A stretch of 31,125 nt of DNA from the IMG/VR virus record IMGVR_UViG_3300025000_000313, positions 1-31,125 of that record. The stretch is one strand, 5' to 3'. Numbering within the stretch: the first letter of the stretch is position 1; every line of letters starts with the position of its first letter. This DNA is from a virus. Made by a program: the position numbers and the translations under genes. The notes beneath the pieces are model-generated. The model had not been told where the DNA came from, did no database searches, and saw nothing but the letters and a program-made list of their open reading frames with translations. This document shows, piece by piece, positions 9,999 to 17,865 of the stretch.

Positions 9999-10051
9999 TA
10001 GCAAGAATTTGATCACATATCTTATAAATACTACTAATCAAATTCTTGCTA
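9999..10051 (+). promoter_or_regulatory. 15-bp perfect inverted repeat before small gene
   Basis: TAGCAAGAATTTGAT (9999-10013) is exactly complementary to ATCAAATTCTTGCTA (10037-10051), with a 23-base loop. It ends 10 bases before the GAGGTGATT ribosome site of the frameshifted gene at 10075. There is no T-run after it, so a plain intrinsic terminator is unlikely. It may be an operator, an RNA processing site or a translation-control hairpin. Confidence 0.7.
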
Positions 10052-10074
10052 CAATCAAAAGAGGTGATTACATA

Positions 10075-10271
10075 ATGAAAATTCTACATGGGGTAGAGAT
10101 GGCGATTGGATTCAATGTAGTCCAGAAGAGTACAATAAAAACTATACGGACAAAGTTAACTATGCATTTATTGTGGATCAGGATACTAATAAAGGACATT
10201 ATTATAAAAAGGTAAGAATTGAAGTTTTTGATAATGAATCAAAGATTAAAAATGAAAGGATGGAAGATTAA
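10075..10271 (+). pseudogene. Small gene with -1 frame break at GGGG
   Basis: The ATG at 10075 has an AGAGGTGATT site at the right distance, but its frame leaves the homologous frame after six codons. From 10092 another frame encodes a protein matching the 48-aa paralog at 9805 (D-G-D-W-I-Q-C, E-E-Y, V-N-Y, Y-Y-K-K) and runs on to TAA at 10269-10271. No start codon exists in that second frame after its stop at 10065. One extra G in the GGGG run at 10090-10093 would join the two frames into a ~65-aa protein. It may be a real mutation, a slippage site or a base-calling error. Confidence 0.65.
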
Positions 10272-10274
10272 AGT

Positions 10275-10493
10275 TTGGCTAACATATCAATGTGTAAAGC
10301 AGTAAACAACTGTATTCAAAAAGATATTTGTTATAGATTCAATGCTATTCCTGAACCAATTGATCAAGTTTATATGAGATTTCATAATTTATGTTTCTTA
10401 GAAAATGATTGGTATTGGTTTTATGGTGATAGGAGCAAGATGGTTCATGTAGAATTAATTGAAGAGAAAGAAGAGGATGATATTAATGAATGA
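10275..10493 (+). CDS. Small cysteine-containing protein, 72 aa
   Basis: A protein with four cysteines (residues 7, 13, 19, 40), an aromatic patch (NDWYWFYG) and an acidic tail. The cysteine spacing could bind a metal, but I recognise no family. The start is TTG at 10275, three bases after the previous stop, with a weak GGATGGAAG upstream, so coupled translation is likely. It overlaps the next gene by 8 bases. Confidence 0.65.
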   Translation: MANISMCKAVNNCIQKDICYRFNAIPEPIDQVYMRFHNLCFLENDWYWFYGDRSKMVHVELIEEKEEDDINE

Positions 10494-10641
10494 AGAGATT
10501 GTAAAGAAAATTAAACCTTTAATCGATAAATACCCAGAATTAAGCATAGAAGAATTAGATAAATTAAGGGTATTAACGAGTCAATTAAGCAATTATATTA
10601 GCTGTGATTTGTATAATTTAAGAATTGGAATTATAAAATAA
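10486..10641 (+). CDS. Small helical protein, 51 aa, paralog of the gene at 10942
   Basis: The ATG at 10486 is chosen because AGAGGATG lies just upstream; an upstream in-frame ATG at 10459 sits deep inside the previous gene. The protein is helical. Its E-E-L-D-K-L-R-V-L-x(3)-L-S segment aligns with the 54-aa product at 10942, so the two are probably duplicates. Function is unknown. Confidence 0.6.
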   Translation: MNEEIVKKIKPLIDKYPELSIEELDKLRVLTSQLSNYISCDLYNLRIGIIK

Positions 10642-10677
10642 ATTATTAATATATAGAAAGAAGGTGAATAAAATAAT

Positions 10678-10920
10678 TTGAGTATTTCTTTACATGGTAT
10701 TGACTTTCACAAATATGTAGTCATAAAGCAAGATGATTTATATAAACACGCATCAGAACAAGATAGTATTGATTTAGCAAGAATTATTAAAAATATTAGA
10801 ATCAGCAGAGTTAAGTTTAATAAGAAACCTAGTAATCAGTATTTAGTTATAAATATTGATGAACCATATGCAGGAGAGGTTATTGAGATTTTGAAGAAGA
10901 ATAGGCATTGGGATTTGTAA
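10678..10920 (+). CDS. Hypothetical protein, 80 aa
   Basis: Not recognised. The start is TTG with GAAGGTGA ten bases upstream. The composition is mixed alpha/beta, soluble and without cysteines, ending in a basic-aromatic tail (KKNRHWDL). It sits between the two small paralogs at 10486 and 10942 and is probably co-transcribed with them. Confidence 0.65.
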   Translation: MSISLHGIDFHKYVVIKQDDLYKHASEQDSIDLARIIKNIRISRVKFNKKPSNQYLVINIDEPYAGEVIEILKKNRHWDL

Positions 10921-10941
10921 ATATTAAAGGAGGTGATAATA

Positions 10942-11106
10942 ATGAATTATGGAGACATGGATATCTTAGATATTGTAAGAGAACTTAAAATATTGTTGGA
11001 GAAATTTGCAGGAAATATTAGCAAAACTGAAGTTGAACAACTAAGAATATTGTCAAATAATTTAAGCAAAGAATGTGGAAATATTTTATATGATTGGGGA
11101 AAGTAA
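10942..11106 (+). CDS. Small helical protein, 54 aa, paralog of the gene at 10486
   Basis: The ATG at 10942 follows AAAGGAGGTGATAAT, one of the best ribosome sites in the window. The predicted protein is acidic and helical. Its E-V-E-Q-L-R-I-L-S-N-N-L-S block matches the 51-aa protein at 10486. Function is unknown. Confidence 0.65.
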   Translation: MNYGDMDILDIVRELKILLEKFAGNISKTEVEQLRILSNNLSKECGNILYDWGK

Positions 11107-11161
11107 ATACCTTAAAAGAAGATTTCTATCGTATATTTTATAAGAAAGAAGGTTAAAATAA

Positions 11162-11449
11162 ATGGCAAAATATCGTAAGAAACCAGTAGTAATTGAGGCA
11201 ATTACATTTGACGAATTTCTCACATACGGAAGAGATAATGGAGCAAATATAGTATGTGATATGCCTTGGTCATTTAATTATAATGGTCATCCAGTTACTC
11301 ATGAAAATAATGAATGTTATTTGATTCCTACACTTGAAGGAATGATGAAATTCACTCCATTGGATATGTTGATCATTGGTGTCAGTGGTGAAATTTATCC
11401 TTGTAAAATTGATATATTTGAAAAGACGTATGATTTATTAGTGGAATAA
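11162..11449 (+). CDS. Conserved phage-type small protein (KYRKKPVVIEA family)
   Basis: A protein of 95 aa. The opening KYRKKPVVIEAI and the ending GVSGEIYPCKIDIFEKTYD are hallmarks of a widespread phage and prophage family of unknown function. The central region E-G-M-M-K-F-x-P-L-D-M-L-I-I-G fits the same family. The ATG at 11162 follows a GAAGG site. Its presence is one of the better hints that this block is of phage origin. Confidence 0.8.
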   Translation: MAKYRKKPVVIEAITFDEFLTYGRDNGANIVCDMPWSFNYNGHPVTHENNECYLIPTLEGMMKFTPLDMLIIGVSGEIYPCKIDIFEKTYDLLVE

Positions 11450-11526
11450 TAAATATAACTTAAATCAATCTTTTTATCGTATTTAGGTAATTAAATTTAA
11501 AAATAAATATATTGGAGGATACATAG

Positions 11527-14163
11527 TTGGCAGTAATTAATGAAAACACACAAAGATTACTAGAAGATAGATATTTTTATAAGGATACAAATACAGGTGA
11601 AGTAATTGAAAAAACAGTAGAAGAAATGTTTATGCGTGTAGCAAAAACAATTTCAAAAGCAGAAAAAACTCCAGAATTGCAAGAACAATATGAAAAAATA
11701 TTTTATGATTTAATGGATAATCAATTATTTATGCCAAATACACCTACTCTTATTGGGTCTGGTTATAATAAATGTTTAAGTGCTTGCTCAGTATTGCCTA
11801 GAATACCTGATAATTTAGAAGGTATCTACAAACATATGTGGCATAATGCAAAACTAACAAAGTATGGGTGTGGAGTTGGTCAAGATTTATCCGATATTCG
11901 ACCAAAAGGAGCAATAATTAAATCATCTGGTGGAACTTCTGCTGGTGTAGTTAATTGGATGCATTTGATTAATACTGTTGCAAATACGACTATTCAAGGT
12001 GATAAAGCTAGAAGAGCAGCTAATATGGCAAGTTTAAGATTTTCTCATCCAGATTTTAATGATTTTATACATAGTAAAGAGAATGATGGTAATCTAAATG
12101 CAATGAATATATCTGTTACAATTACAGATGAAGAAATGAATAAAATTATTAATGATGAAGATATTGATTTAGTTTGGGAAGGTAAAACATATAAAACTGT
12201 AAAAGCTAAAGATTTGTTCAATGATATTATCGATGGATTGTGGGAAAACGGAGAACCTGGGGCATTATGGACAGATTCTATTAATCGTGATAATCCTTTC
12301 AATCTTCAAGATGGTAAGTTTAATAGTAGTAATGAGCATTATATGAGTACAACAAATCCTTGTTTTGCAGGTGATATGAATTTATTAACCTCTGATGGAT
12401 ATCAAACATTTGAAGAATTAGACAGCAAAGAAATTAATATTATTGATTCAAATGGTAACATATTCAGTAAAAAAGTTTGGTGTAATGGAGAAAAAGAAGT
12501 TATAGAATTAAAATTAAGTAATAATAAATCAATTAAATGTACTCCAAACCATGTATTTATGTTAAACGATGGATATGAATGTGAAGCACAAAATTCTTTA
12601 AATAAAAAGTTATTAGCGTTCAAAGATCAATGTCCAACAGTAATATCTATTCAAAATATTGGAAAGCAAAAAGTTTATGATTTTATGGAACCATTAGCAC
12701 ATTGGGGAGTAGTAGAAAATGTAATAGTCCATAATTGTGGAGAGCAACCCCTTGAAGGATATGAATTTTGCAATTTAGGGAGTATTAACTTAGAAAATCT
12801 ATATGATAAAAAAACAAAAGATGTAGATTTGGTTATGTTTGAATATGTAATCAAAAATGCAATAAGATTTCTAGATGATGTTATTGATGTTAATGAATAT
12901 GTTCTTCCTGAATTCAAAGAAAAAGTTTTAGCAAATAGAAAAATTGGGGTAGGTGTGGCAGGATGGGCTAATTTATTAATTAAAATGGGTATTAGGTATG
13001 ATAGTGAAGAATGTCTTAAATTCATTGACAAAGTATTTGGATTTAAACAAAAGATTGAGAAATTATACAATACGGAACTTGCATTAGAAAAAGGCAATTT
13101 CCCTAGTTGGAATGAAAGTATTTTTGCTATAAAAAATATTCCTGCAAGATGTGCAACTATTAGTACACAAGCTCCCACTGGATCAATAGCAGGAATTATG
13201 AATACTACTGCCTATGGTGTAGAACCTCTCTTTGGAGTTGCAATTCTTAGAAGAATTATTACTGGTGAAATATATGAAGCTAGTGAACTATTTGCAACTA
13301 TGTTACATAGCATTATAAAAGATACAAAAAAAGAACTTGAAATAATCAAAGAGTGTTATGAAAAAGGAACAGCACAAATTAGTTCTGTACCAAAAAAATT
13401 AAGAGACTTATTTAGATGTGCTAATGATATTTCACCTGAATGGCATATTAAGACACAAGCACAATTCCAAAAATATTATGACAATGCGATAAGTAAAACT
13501 GTTAATGCCCCAGAGAATGCAACGAAAGATGAATTATTTGAATTACTTATTAGTGCTTGGAAATTAGGGATCAAAGGGGTTACTTATTATCGCAATAATT
13601 CACGTAAAAATCAAACAATGCAAATTGGAAATAATGAAGTTGGTCACGGTATTAATCTTGATTCAATTCAACCATTAAGTCGTTCATCTATTGGCAAAAC
13701 ATATGGAGTTACAGACAAATATACCACAGCTTGCGGTTCATTTTATCTAACAATTAATCGTGACAAAGAAGGAAATATAGTTGAATCATTTGTAAATACA
13801 AGTAAAAATGGAACATGTAAATCAAATATTGATGGTCTAAATAGACTTATATCTTTAGCATTAAGATCAGGCACAAAAGTAGATGAAATTGTAGATCAAT
13901 TAAAAGGTATTACTTGTTCTGCTTGTACAAGAGTAAAAACAAAAGGAGAAAAGAAAATTAATGGTTTATCTTGTCCTGACATTATTGCTAAAGCACTAGA
14001 AGAAGAATATAAGAATAAGACAAAAATAACATCAGAAATTATTAGTATAATTGAAGATATTTCTAATGAGAATGACTGTCCTGAATGTCATAGTCCAATG
14101 CAATTAGCAGAAGGATGTAGTGTTTGTTCTAATCCTGATTGTGGCTATTCTCACTGTGGATAA
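11527..14163 (+). CDS. nrdJ: Class II (B12-dependent) ribonucleotide reductase with mini-intein
   Basis: An adenosylcobalamin-type reductase of 878 aa (753 after splicing), which makes deoxyribonucleotides without oxygen or a small subunit. Evidence: NTPTLIGSG and CLSACSVLP near the N-terminus, GCGVGQDLSDIRPKG, the active-site N-P-C-G-E (joined after splicing), QAPTGSIAGI, and a C-terminal CPEC...CSNPDCGYSHCG cysteine cluster typical of NrdJ. The intein covers residues 279-403, directly before the catalytic cysteine (Cys404). The start is TTG at 11527 behind GGAGG. Downstream are MazG-like and dCMP deaminase genes, forming a dNTP-supply group. A class I enzyme is unlikely: there is no NrdB nearby and the C-terminus is class II-like. 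Confidence 0.9.
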   Translation: MAVINENTQRLLEDRYFYKDTNTGEVIEKTVEEMFMRVAKTISKAEKTPELQEQYEKIFYDLMDNQLFMPNTPTLIGSGYNKCLSACSVLPRIPDNLEGIYKHMWHNAKLTKYGCGVGQDLSDIRPKGAIIKSSGGTSAGVVNWMHLINTVANTTIQGDKARRAANMASLRFSHPDFNDFIHSKENDGNLNAMNISVTITDEEMNKIINDEDIDLVWEGKTYKTVKAKDLFNDIIDGLWENGEPGALWTDSINRDNPFNLQDGKFNSSNEHYMSTTNPCFAGDMNLLTSDGYQTFEELDSKEINIIDSNGNIFSKKVWCNGEKEVIELKLSNNKSIKCTPNHVFMLNDGYECEAQNSLNKKLLAFKDQCPTVISIQNIGKQKVYDFMEPLAHWGVVENVIVHNCGEQPLEGYEFCNLGSINLENLYDKKTKDVDLVMFEYVIKNAIRFLDDVIDVNEYVLPEFKEKVLANRKIGVGVAGWANLLIKMGIRYDSEECLKFIDKVFGFKQKIEKLYNTELALEKGNFPSWNESIFAIKNIPARCATISTQAPTGSIAGIMNTTAYGVEPLFGVAILRRIITGEIYEASELFATMLHSIIKDTKKELEIIKECYEKGTAQISSVPKKLRDLFRCANDISPEWHIKTQAQFQKYYDNAISKTVNAPENATKDELFELLISAWKLGIKGVTYYRNNSRKNQTMQIGNNEVGHGINLDSIQPLSRSSIGKTYGVTDKYTTACGSFYLTINRDKEGNIVESFVNTSKNGTCKSNIDGLNRLISLALRSGTKVDEIVDQLKGITCSACTRVKTKGEKKINGLSCPDIIAKALEEEYKNKTKITSEIISIIEDISNENDCPECHSPMQLAEGCSVCSNPDCGYSHCG
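12361..12735 (+). other. Mini-intein in ribonucleotide reductase (125 aa)
   Basis: The intein starts at Cys279 (CFAGDMNLLTSDG, block A), has block B around T-P-N-H (His342), and ends in a block F/G region (KVYDFM, then VENVIVHN) followed by the +1 Cys404. There is no LAGLIDADG or HNH insert, so the endonuclease is missing and it cannot home by itself. All splicing residues (Cys1, TxxH, penultimate His, Asn, Cys+1) are visible, so it should splice. The insertion point is the N-P/C-G-E motif, so the reductase's thiyl-radical cysteine doubles as the splicing nucleophile. Confidence 0.9.
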
Positions 14164-14209
14164 TTTTACAAATTTAAAAATAAATTAAATGAAAAGAGGA
14201 ATAATTAAT

Positions 14210-14596
14210 ATGATGAAGCAACAACAACAAGTAAAAGAATTTCAAATGGCGTTTAATCATCCAATTGCAAGTAAACCTACATTCATGGATAAAAAAAGAG
14301 CAGAAGTAAGAATGAATTGGGTAAAAGAAGAAGTTGATGAATTTTTAGAATCAGACAATGTAATTGACCAAGCAGATGCCCTTGTCGATGCTCTATATTT
14401 TATCCTTGGGACTGCTGTAGAAATTGGAGTAGATTTAGAACCTGTTTTTGATATTGTGCAGGGAGCAAATATGGCTAAATTATGGTCTGATGGTAAACCT
14501 CATTATAGGGAATTAGATGGTAAAGTTGCAAAACCTGAAGGATGGGAAGCACCAGAACTTCAAATTGAAGCAGAAATTAAAAGACAAATGAAGTAA
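14210..14596 (+). CDS. MazG-like NTP pyrophosphohydrolase
   Basis: An all-alpha NTP pyrophosphatase of 128 aa. The metal-binding motifs are EEVDEF (Glu40, Glu41, Glu44) and D-Q-A-D-A-L-V-D (Asp53, Asp56, Asp60), followed by VQGANMAKLW.DGKP, which matches the MazG/phosphoribosyl-ATP pyrophosphohydrolase-like phage family. It may clear or convert nucleoside triphosphates, or lower alarmone-type signals. ATG at 14210 or 14213 is preferred since AAGAGGA lies upstream of it; an ATG at 14189 lies before that site. It sits between the reductase and the dCMP deaminase. Confidence 0.82.
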   Translation: MMKQQQQVKEFQMAFNHPIASKPTFMDKKRAEVRMNWVKEEVDEFLESDNVIDQADALVDALYFILGTAVEIGVDLEPVFDIVQGANMAKLWSDGKPHYRELDGKVAKPEGWEAPELQIEAEIKRQMK

Positions 14597-14612
14597 TTAT
14601 AAAAGTTAATAT

Positions 14613-14636
14613 GGAGAGATTGAAATATATCTCTCC
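14613..14636 (+). promoter_or_regulatory. 8-bp perfect hairpin before dCMP deaminase
   Basis: GGAGAGAT (14613-14620) pairs with ATCTCTCC (14629-14636) around an 8-base loop, about 30 bases before the deaminase start. There is no T-run, so it is more likely an mRNA hairpin than a terminator. The 5' arm resembles a ribosome site held in a stem. Confidence 0.5.
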
Positions 14637-14665
14637 TACCTCACAAGAAAGGAGCAATAAAATAA

Positions 14666-15145
14666 ATGCAAATCATAAATTGGGACGAATATTTCATGTC
14701 TGTTGCATACATATCATCACTTAGAAGTAAAGACACAAGAACACAAGTTGGTGCATGTATTGTCAATAGATCAAATAGAATCATATCAACTGGATACAAC
14801 GGAATGCCTAACAATTGTGATGATGATAAAATGCCTTGGCAAAATAAAGAAGGATTAGAAGGTAAATATTTATATGTAGTACACTCTGAGCAAAATGCCA
14901 TTCTCCATGCAAAAGTTGATTTAACCGATTGTATTATTTACACAACATTATTTCCTTGTAACGAATGTTCAAAAAGTATAATCCAAAGTGGTATATCAGA
15001 AATTGTATATCTAAGTGATAAATACAATAATACAGAACAAACAATTGCTTCTAGGTTTATCTTAGATATGGCAGGAGTAAAATATAGACAATTAATTAGT
15101 AATACTAAAATTGAGGTAAATTTTAACAATATTACTCAAAATTAG
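14666..15145 (+). CDS. dCMP deaminase
   Basis: A zinc-dependent cytidine/deoxycytidylate deaminase of 159 aa that makes dUMP from dCMP. The catalytic signature is H-S-E (His73, Glu75; the HAE-type motif) and P-C-N-E-C (Cys98, Cys101). The N-terminal TRTQVGACIVN and the TGYNGMP segment are typical of phage and bacterial dCMP deaminases. The start ATG follows AAGAAAGGAG. The dUMP formed would feed the ThyX-like enzyme at 19568. Confidence 0.92.
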   Translation: MQIINWDEYFMSVAYISSLRSKDTRTQVGACIVNRSNRIISTGYNGMPNNCDDDKMPWQNKEGLEGKYLYVVHSEQNAILHAKVDLTDCIIYTTLFPCNECSKSIIQSGISEIVYLSDKYNNTEQTIASRFILDMAGVKYRQLISNTKIEVNFNNITQN

Positions 15146-15171
15146 TTAAAATACTGTATTTTACCTCTCTC

Positions 15172-15219
15172 ATACTTCCATTTACTCGTTAATACTTCCA
15201 TATGATACCCAATATGATA
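15172..15219 (+). repeat. Two short tandem direct-repeat pairs
   Basis: ATACTTCCAT occurs at 15172-15181 and 15192-15201 (20-base period). ATATGATA occurs at 15200-15207 and 15212-15219 (12-base period). They lie in the 114-base gap after the dCMP deaminase, upstream of the small zinc-ribbon gene. They may be regulator binding sites. Confidence 0.5.
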
Positions 15220-15259
15220 GCACCCAATTCAAAAATATGGTTGAAAGGAGAATAAATAA

Positions 15260-15421
15260 ATGACTTGTATTTATTGCGAAGACAATAATATGGAATGGTG
15301 TTTATCAGGTTGTTATAGTGACACTTTTAAGTGCAAAAATTGTAAAGTAACTGTTGAAATTAAGCAAAATAGGGATTTATTAACTGAATTTTTAATGGTC
15401 TGGAGTATTCCTAAGAAATAA
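15260..15421 (+). CDS. Small cysteine-rich zinc-ribbon-like protein, 53 aa
   Basis: The ATG at 15260 follows GAAAGGAG. Cysteines fall in pairs (CIYC at 3-6, C14 and C18, CKNC at 25-28), as in a compact zinc ribbon. No family is recognised. It is translated directly upstream of the gene at 15457. Confidence 0.6.
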   Translation: MTCIYCEDNNMEWCLSGCYSDTFKCKNCKVTVEIKQNRDLLTEFLMVWSIPKK

Positions 15422-15456
15422 TGAATTTATCCCCAATTAAGAAAGGAAGATGTAAA

Positions 15457-15891
15457 ATGTTTAACGGAACCATTGAAATGAATAATGATTATCATGCCAT
15501 GAGATCAATTGATTCTATTTTTACAGTAATAGAAAACCTCAGAAAGAAGTTTAATTTAGAAATTATAGATATTAAAAGAGAAACTGAGGCAAAGTTAGAA
15601 AAGTTTATATTCGAATTATCACAAACAACAATTACTTTTTCTTTTACCTCGTTTAATAGAAAGTGTGAAATTATTACATATGATGAATTAGATAAATTTT
15701 GTGAAAGATATAATTATCTAAATTACTATTTAACTGATTTTGATTTTAAGGTAGGTGATGTTGTTTATTACAATCATAAAGCAGTAGTTGTCACAAAAAT
15801 CCTAGATGATAATAATTACATAAATGTAATATCAAAAGAAAACGAGATGACTAAAAAAGAATATAAATGTTGGGGAATGAGATTAAATTAA
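15457..15891 (+). CDS. Hypothetical protein, 144 aa
   Basis: Not recognised. The ATG at 15457 is preferred because AAAGGAAGA sits just upstream; the frame is open from 15421. The C-terminal third has a small beta-barrel look (FKVGDVVYYNHKAVVVTKIL), like a KOW/SH3-type domain that might touch nucleic acid or protein. That is a weak guess from composition and strand pattern. Confidence 0.65.
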   Translation: MFNGTIEMNNDYHAMRSIDSIFTVIENLRKKFNLEIIDIKRETEAKLEKFIFELSQTTITFSFTSFNRKCEIITYDELDKFCERYNYLNYYLTDFDFKVGDVVYYNHKAVVVTKILDDNNYINVISKENEMTKKEYKCWGMRLN

Positions 15892-15931
15892 TACCTCGAA
15901 AAATTTTCATTTGGAAAGGAGTTAGTTAATT

Positions 15932-16138
15932 TTGTATATAGTTATTGAAAATAGAATTGAAATTGAAACACTTAAAGACATCAAAAAGATATATCCGTAT
16001 ATAAATATTGTAAATAATATTTGCGAATTTGCTTCAACTGTGAATGGGTTAATTGATGTCATATGTGATTATTGTAAGCACGATTATTATGATAATAACG
16101 ACATAGAACAATGCAAAATTAAAGATGAGATACTTTGA
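15932..16138 (+). CDS. Hypothetical protein, 68 aa
   Basis: Not recognised. TTG start at 15932 with AAAGGAG at 15914-15920. An N-terminal strand-rich half is followed by a C-terminal part with histidine and cysteines (CDYCKHDYYD). It ends in TGA. Confidence 0.55.
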   Translation: MYIVIENRIEIETLKDIKKIYPYINIVNNICEFASTVNGLIDVICDYCKHDYYDNNDIEQCKIKDEIL

Positions 16139-16176
16139 AAGATAAATTTTAAGGGATAAGAAAGGAGATGAACATC

Positions 16177-16368
16177 ATGGATAAAGATGAACGTGTTACC
16201 TGTACAGACTGTGTTAATTGGGATAAATTAAAAAAGAAGTTAGAAAATTACTTTAGCTGTAATACTGCATTATGTTTTCGATGCGAGTGCTTTAATTGTG
16301 ATTGTATTTATCCAGAAACAGGTAAGGTGTTCAAAATTAGGTCAAAATTTATCTTAAAAGAAAGTTAA
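16177..16368 (+). CDS. Small cysteine-rich protein, 63 aa
   Basis: The ATG at 16177 follows AAAGGAGATG; the frame's earlier ATG at 16168 overlaps that ribosome site and is unlikely. It holds many cysteines in CxxC-like spacings (CTDC, CFRCECFNCDC), suggesting metal binding. It is the last gene before the TnpB element. Confidence 0.6.
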   Translation: MDKDERVTCTDCVNWDKLKKKLENYFSCNTALCFRCECFNCDCIYPETGKVFKIRSKFILKES

Positions 16369-16430
16369 TATAAATTGAAATATGATTATATGGATTAATC
16401 TATTACTATATAAAGTAGGTGAATTTATTC

Positions 16431-17851
16431 ATGGCAAAATCTAAAACATCATCATATGTCTTAACACTTCGTATGAAATATACAACTTCTGATAAATCTG
16501 CAATTGATAAATACTTTGAATTATCGAGAAGATTATATAATTCTATTCTGGGAGAAACATTGAACCGATTTAATTTAATGCGTGAAAGTAAACTATATAA
16601 TCAGGCAAGAAAAGAAACTGATAAAAAATTAAAACAAAAACTATTTACGCATGCAGAAATCAAATATGGGTTTAGAGAATATGATATAAGTAATTTTTTT
16701 ACAAAAGTTATGATTAATGAGTACCGTAGTTTAGGGAGCCATATTAAAGGTAGATTAGTTAAAAGAGCATTCAATACGGTTAATAAATTAAGATTTGGGA
16801 ATGCCAAGAAGGTTAATTTTATTAAATATAAAGAAATAAATTCTATTGAGGAATCCGATAATAAACAAGGTATTAAATACAGAGATGGAAACATAATCTT
16901 TAACAAACTTAAAATGCCAATTATTATTGAGAATAATGATTTTTATGCTCAAAAAGCAATTCAAGATAGAGTTAAATATTGTAGGTTTGTTAAAAAAAGT
17001 ATAAAAGGAGTAGATTATTATTATATTGATTTAATCCTTGAAGGAATCCCACCCAAAAAGATTAACAAAAACACAGGAGAAATTAATTTATACATAACTC
17101 AAGGGGATGTCGGAATTGATATTGGAACACAAACTGTGGCTTATTGTTCCAATAGTGAAGTAAAACTATTAGAATTAGCACCAGAAATACAGAACATTGA
17201 GAAGCAAAAGAGAGTATTGCAAAGAAAACTTGATAGAAGTAGAATAGCTACCAATCCTAATAACTTCAATGAAAATGGCACATATAAAAAGAGCAATGCG
17301 AATAAATGGATAAAATCTAATCACTATATTGAAACTCAAGCAGAATTAAAATGTTTACAGCAAAAACAAGCAGATTTAAGGAAACAATCACATAATAGAC
17401 TTGCTAATCATATCTTAAAATTAGGCGACAAGTTTTATGTAGAGAAAATGAATTATTCTGGATTGCAGAAGAGGGCGAAGAAAACTACTAAGAATAAAGA
17501 TGGCAAATTTAATAAAAAGAAGAGATTTGGAAAATCTATTGCAAATAAAGCACCTGCTATGCTGATTGAAATTATTGATAAAAAGCTAGTCAATATAATC
17601 ATATTGATGATATTTATATTAAGAAGGAGTTGAGTGAGAGATGGAATATTTTCAATGTTGACGGAAAAGAATTTAAAATCCAAAGAGATTTATATTCTAG
17701 TTTTCTTATTATGAATGTCAATGATTTGGCATATAAAGTTGATAGAAGTAAATGTATTGATAAATTTGATGTATTTAGAGTTTTGCATGATATTGAGATT
17801 GAGCGAATTAGAAATTGTGGTAATGTATTAATTAGTAGCATGGGAATATAG
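16431..17851 (+). pseudogene. tnpB: TnpB-family RNA-guided nuclease, frameshifted
   Basis: IS200/IS605-type TnpB. The RuvC-I motif is VGIDIGTQT (Asp230) and RuvC-II is FYVEKMNYSG (Glu338). In the first frame the protein stops at 17631-17633 after an unrelated tail. From about 17585 the neighbouring frame continues the family sequence: KASQYNH, then LSERW, then IQRDLYSSFLIMN (RuvC-III Asp at 17687-17689), ending in ISSMGI at 17851. One extra A in the A5 run at 17580-17584 would give an intact protein of about 473 aa. The usual TnpB zinc cysteines are absent, as in some clostridial relatives. The ATG at 16431 follows GTAGGTGA. No tnpA is present, so the element cannot transpose alone. Confidence 0.85.
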
Positions 17852-17865
17852 TTTTATAAATAAAA

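Noticed and set aside
10009-10074. Upstream extension of the 10075 frame to a TTG at 10009
   Set aside because: It would run through the 15-bp inverted repeat without any ribosome site; the good site at 10061 serves the ATG at 10075.
12675-13178. Minus-strand frame of 167 aa inside the reductase
   Set aside because: It overlaps conserved reductase sequence on the other strand and lacks a ribosome site.
17575-17590. Programmed -1 frameshift in tnpB
   Set aside because: The run reads T-AAA-AAG, so P-site re-pairing would mismatch at the first base. The classical A-AAA-AAG heptamer is not formed, and a missing base is simpler.
17630-17851. Separate 73-aa gene after tnpB
   Set aside because: Its sequence continues the TnpB family C-terminus (IQRDLYSSFLIMN, ISSMGI), so it belongs to the frameshifted tnpB.
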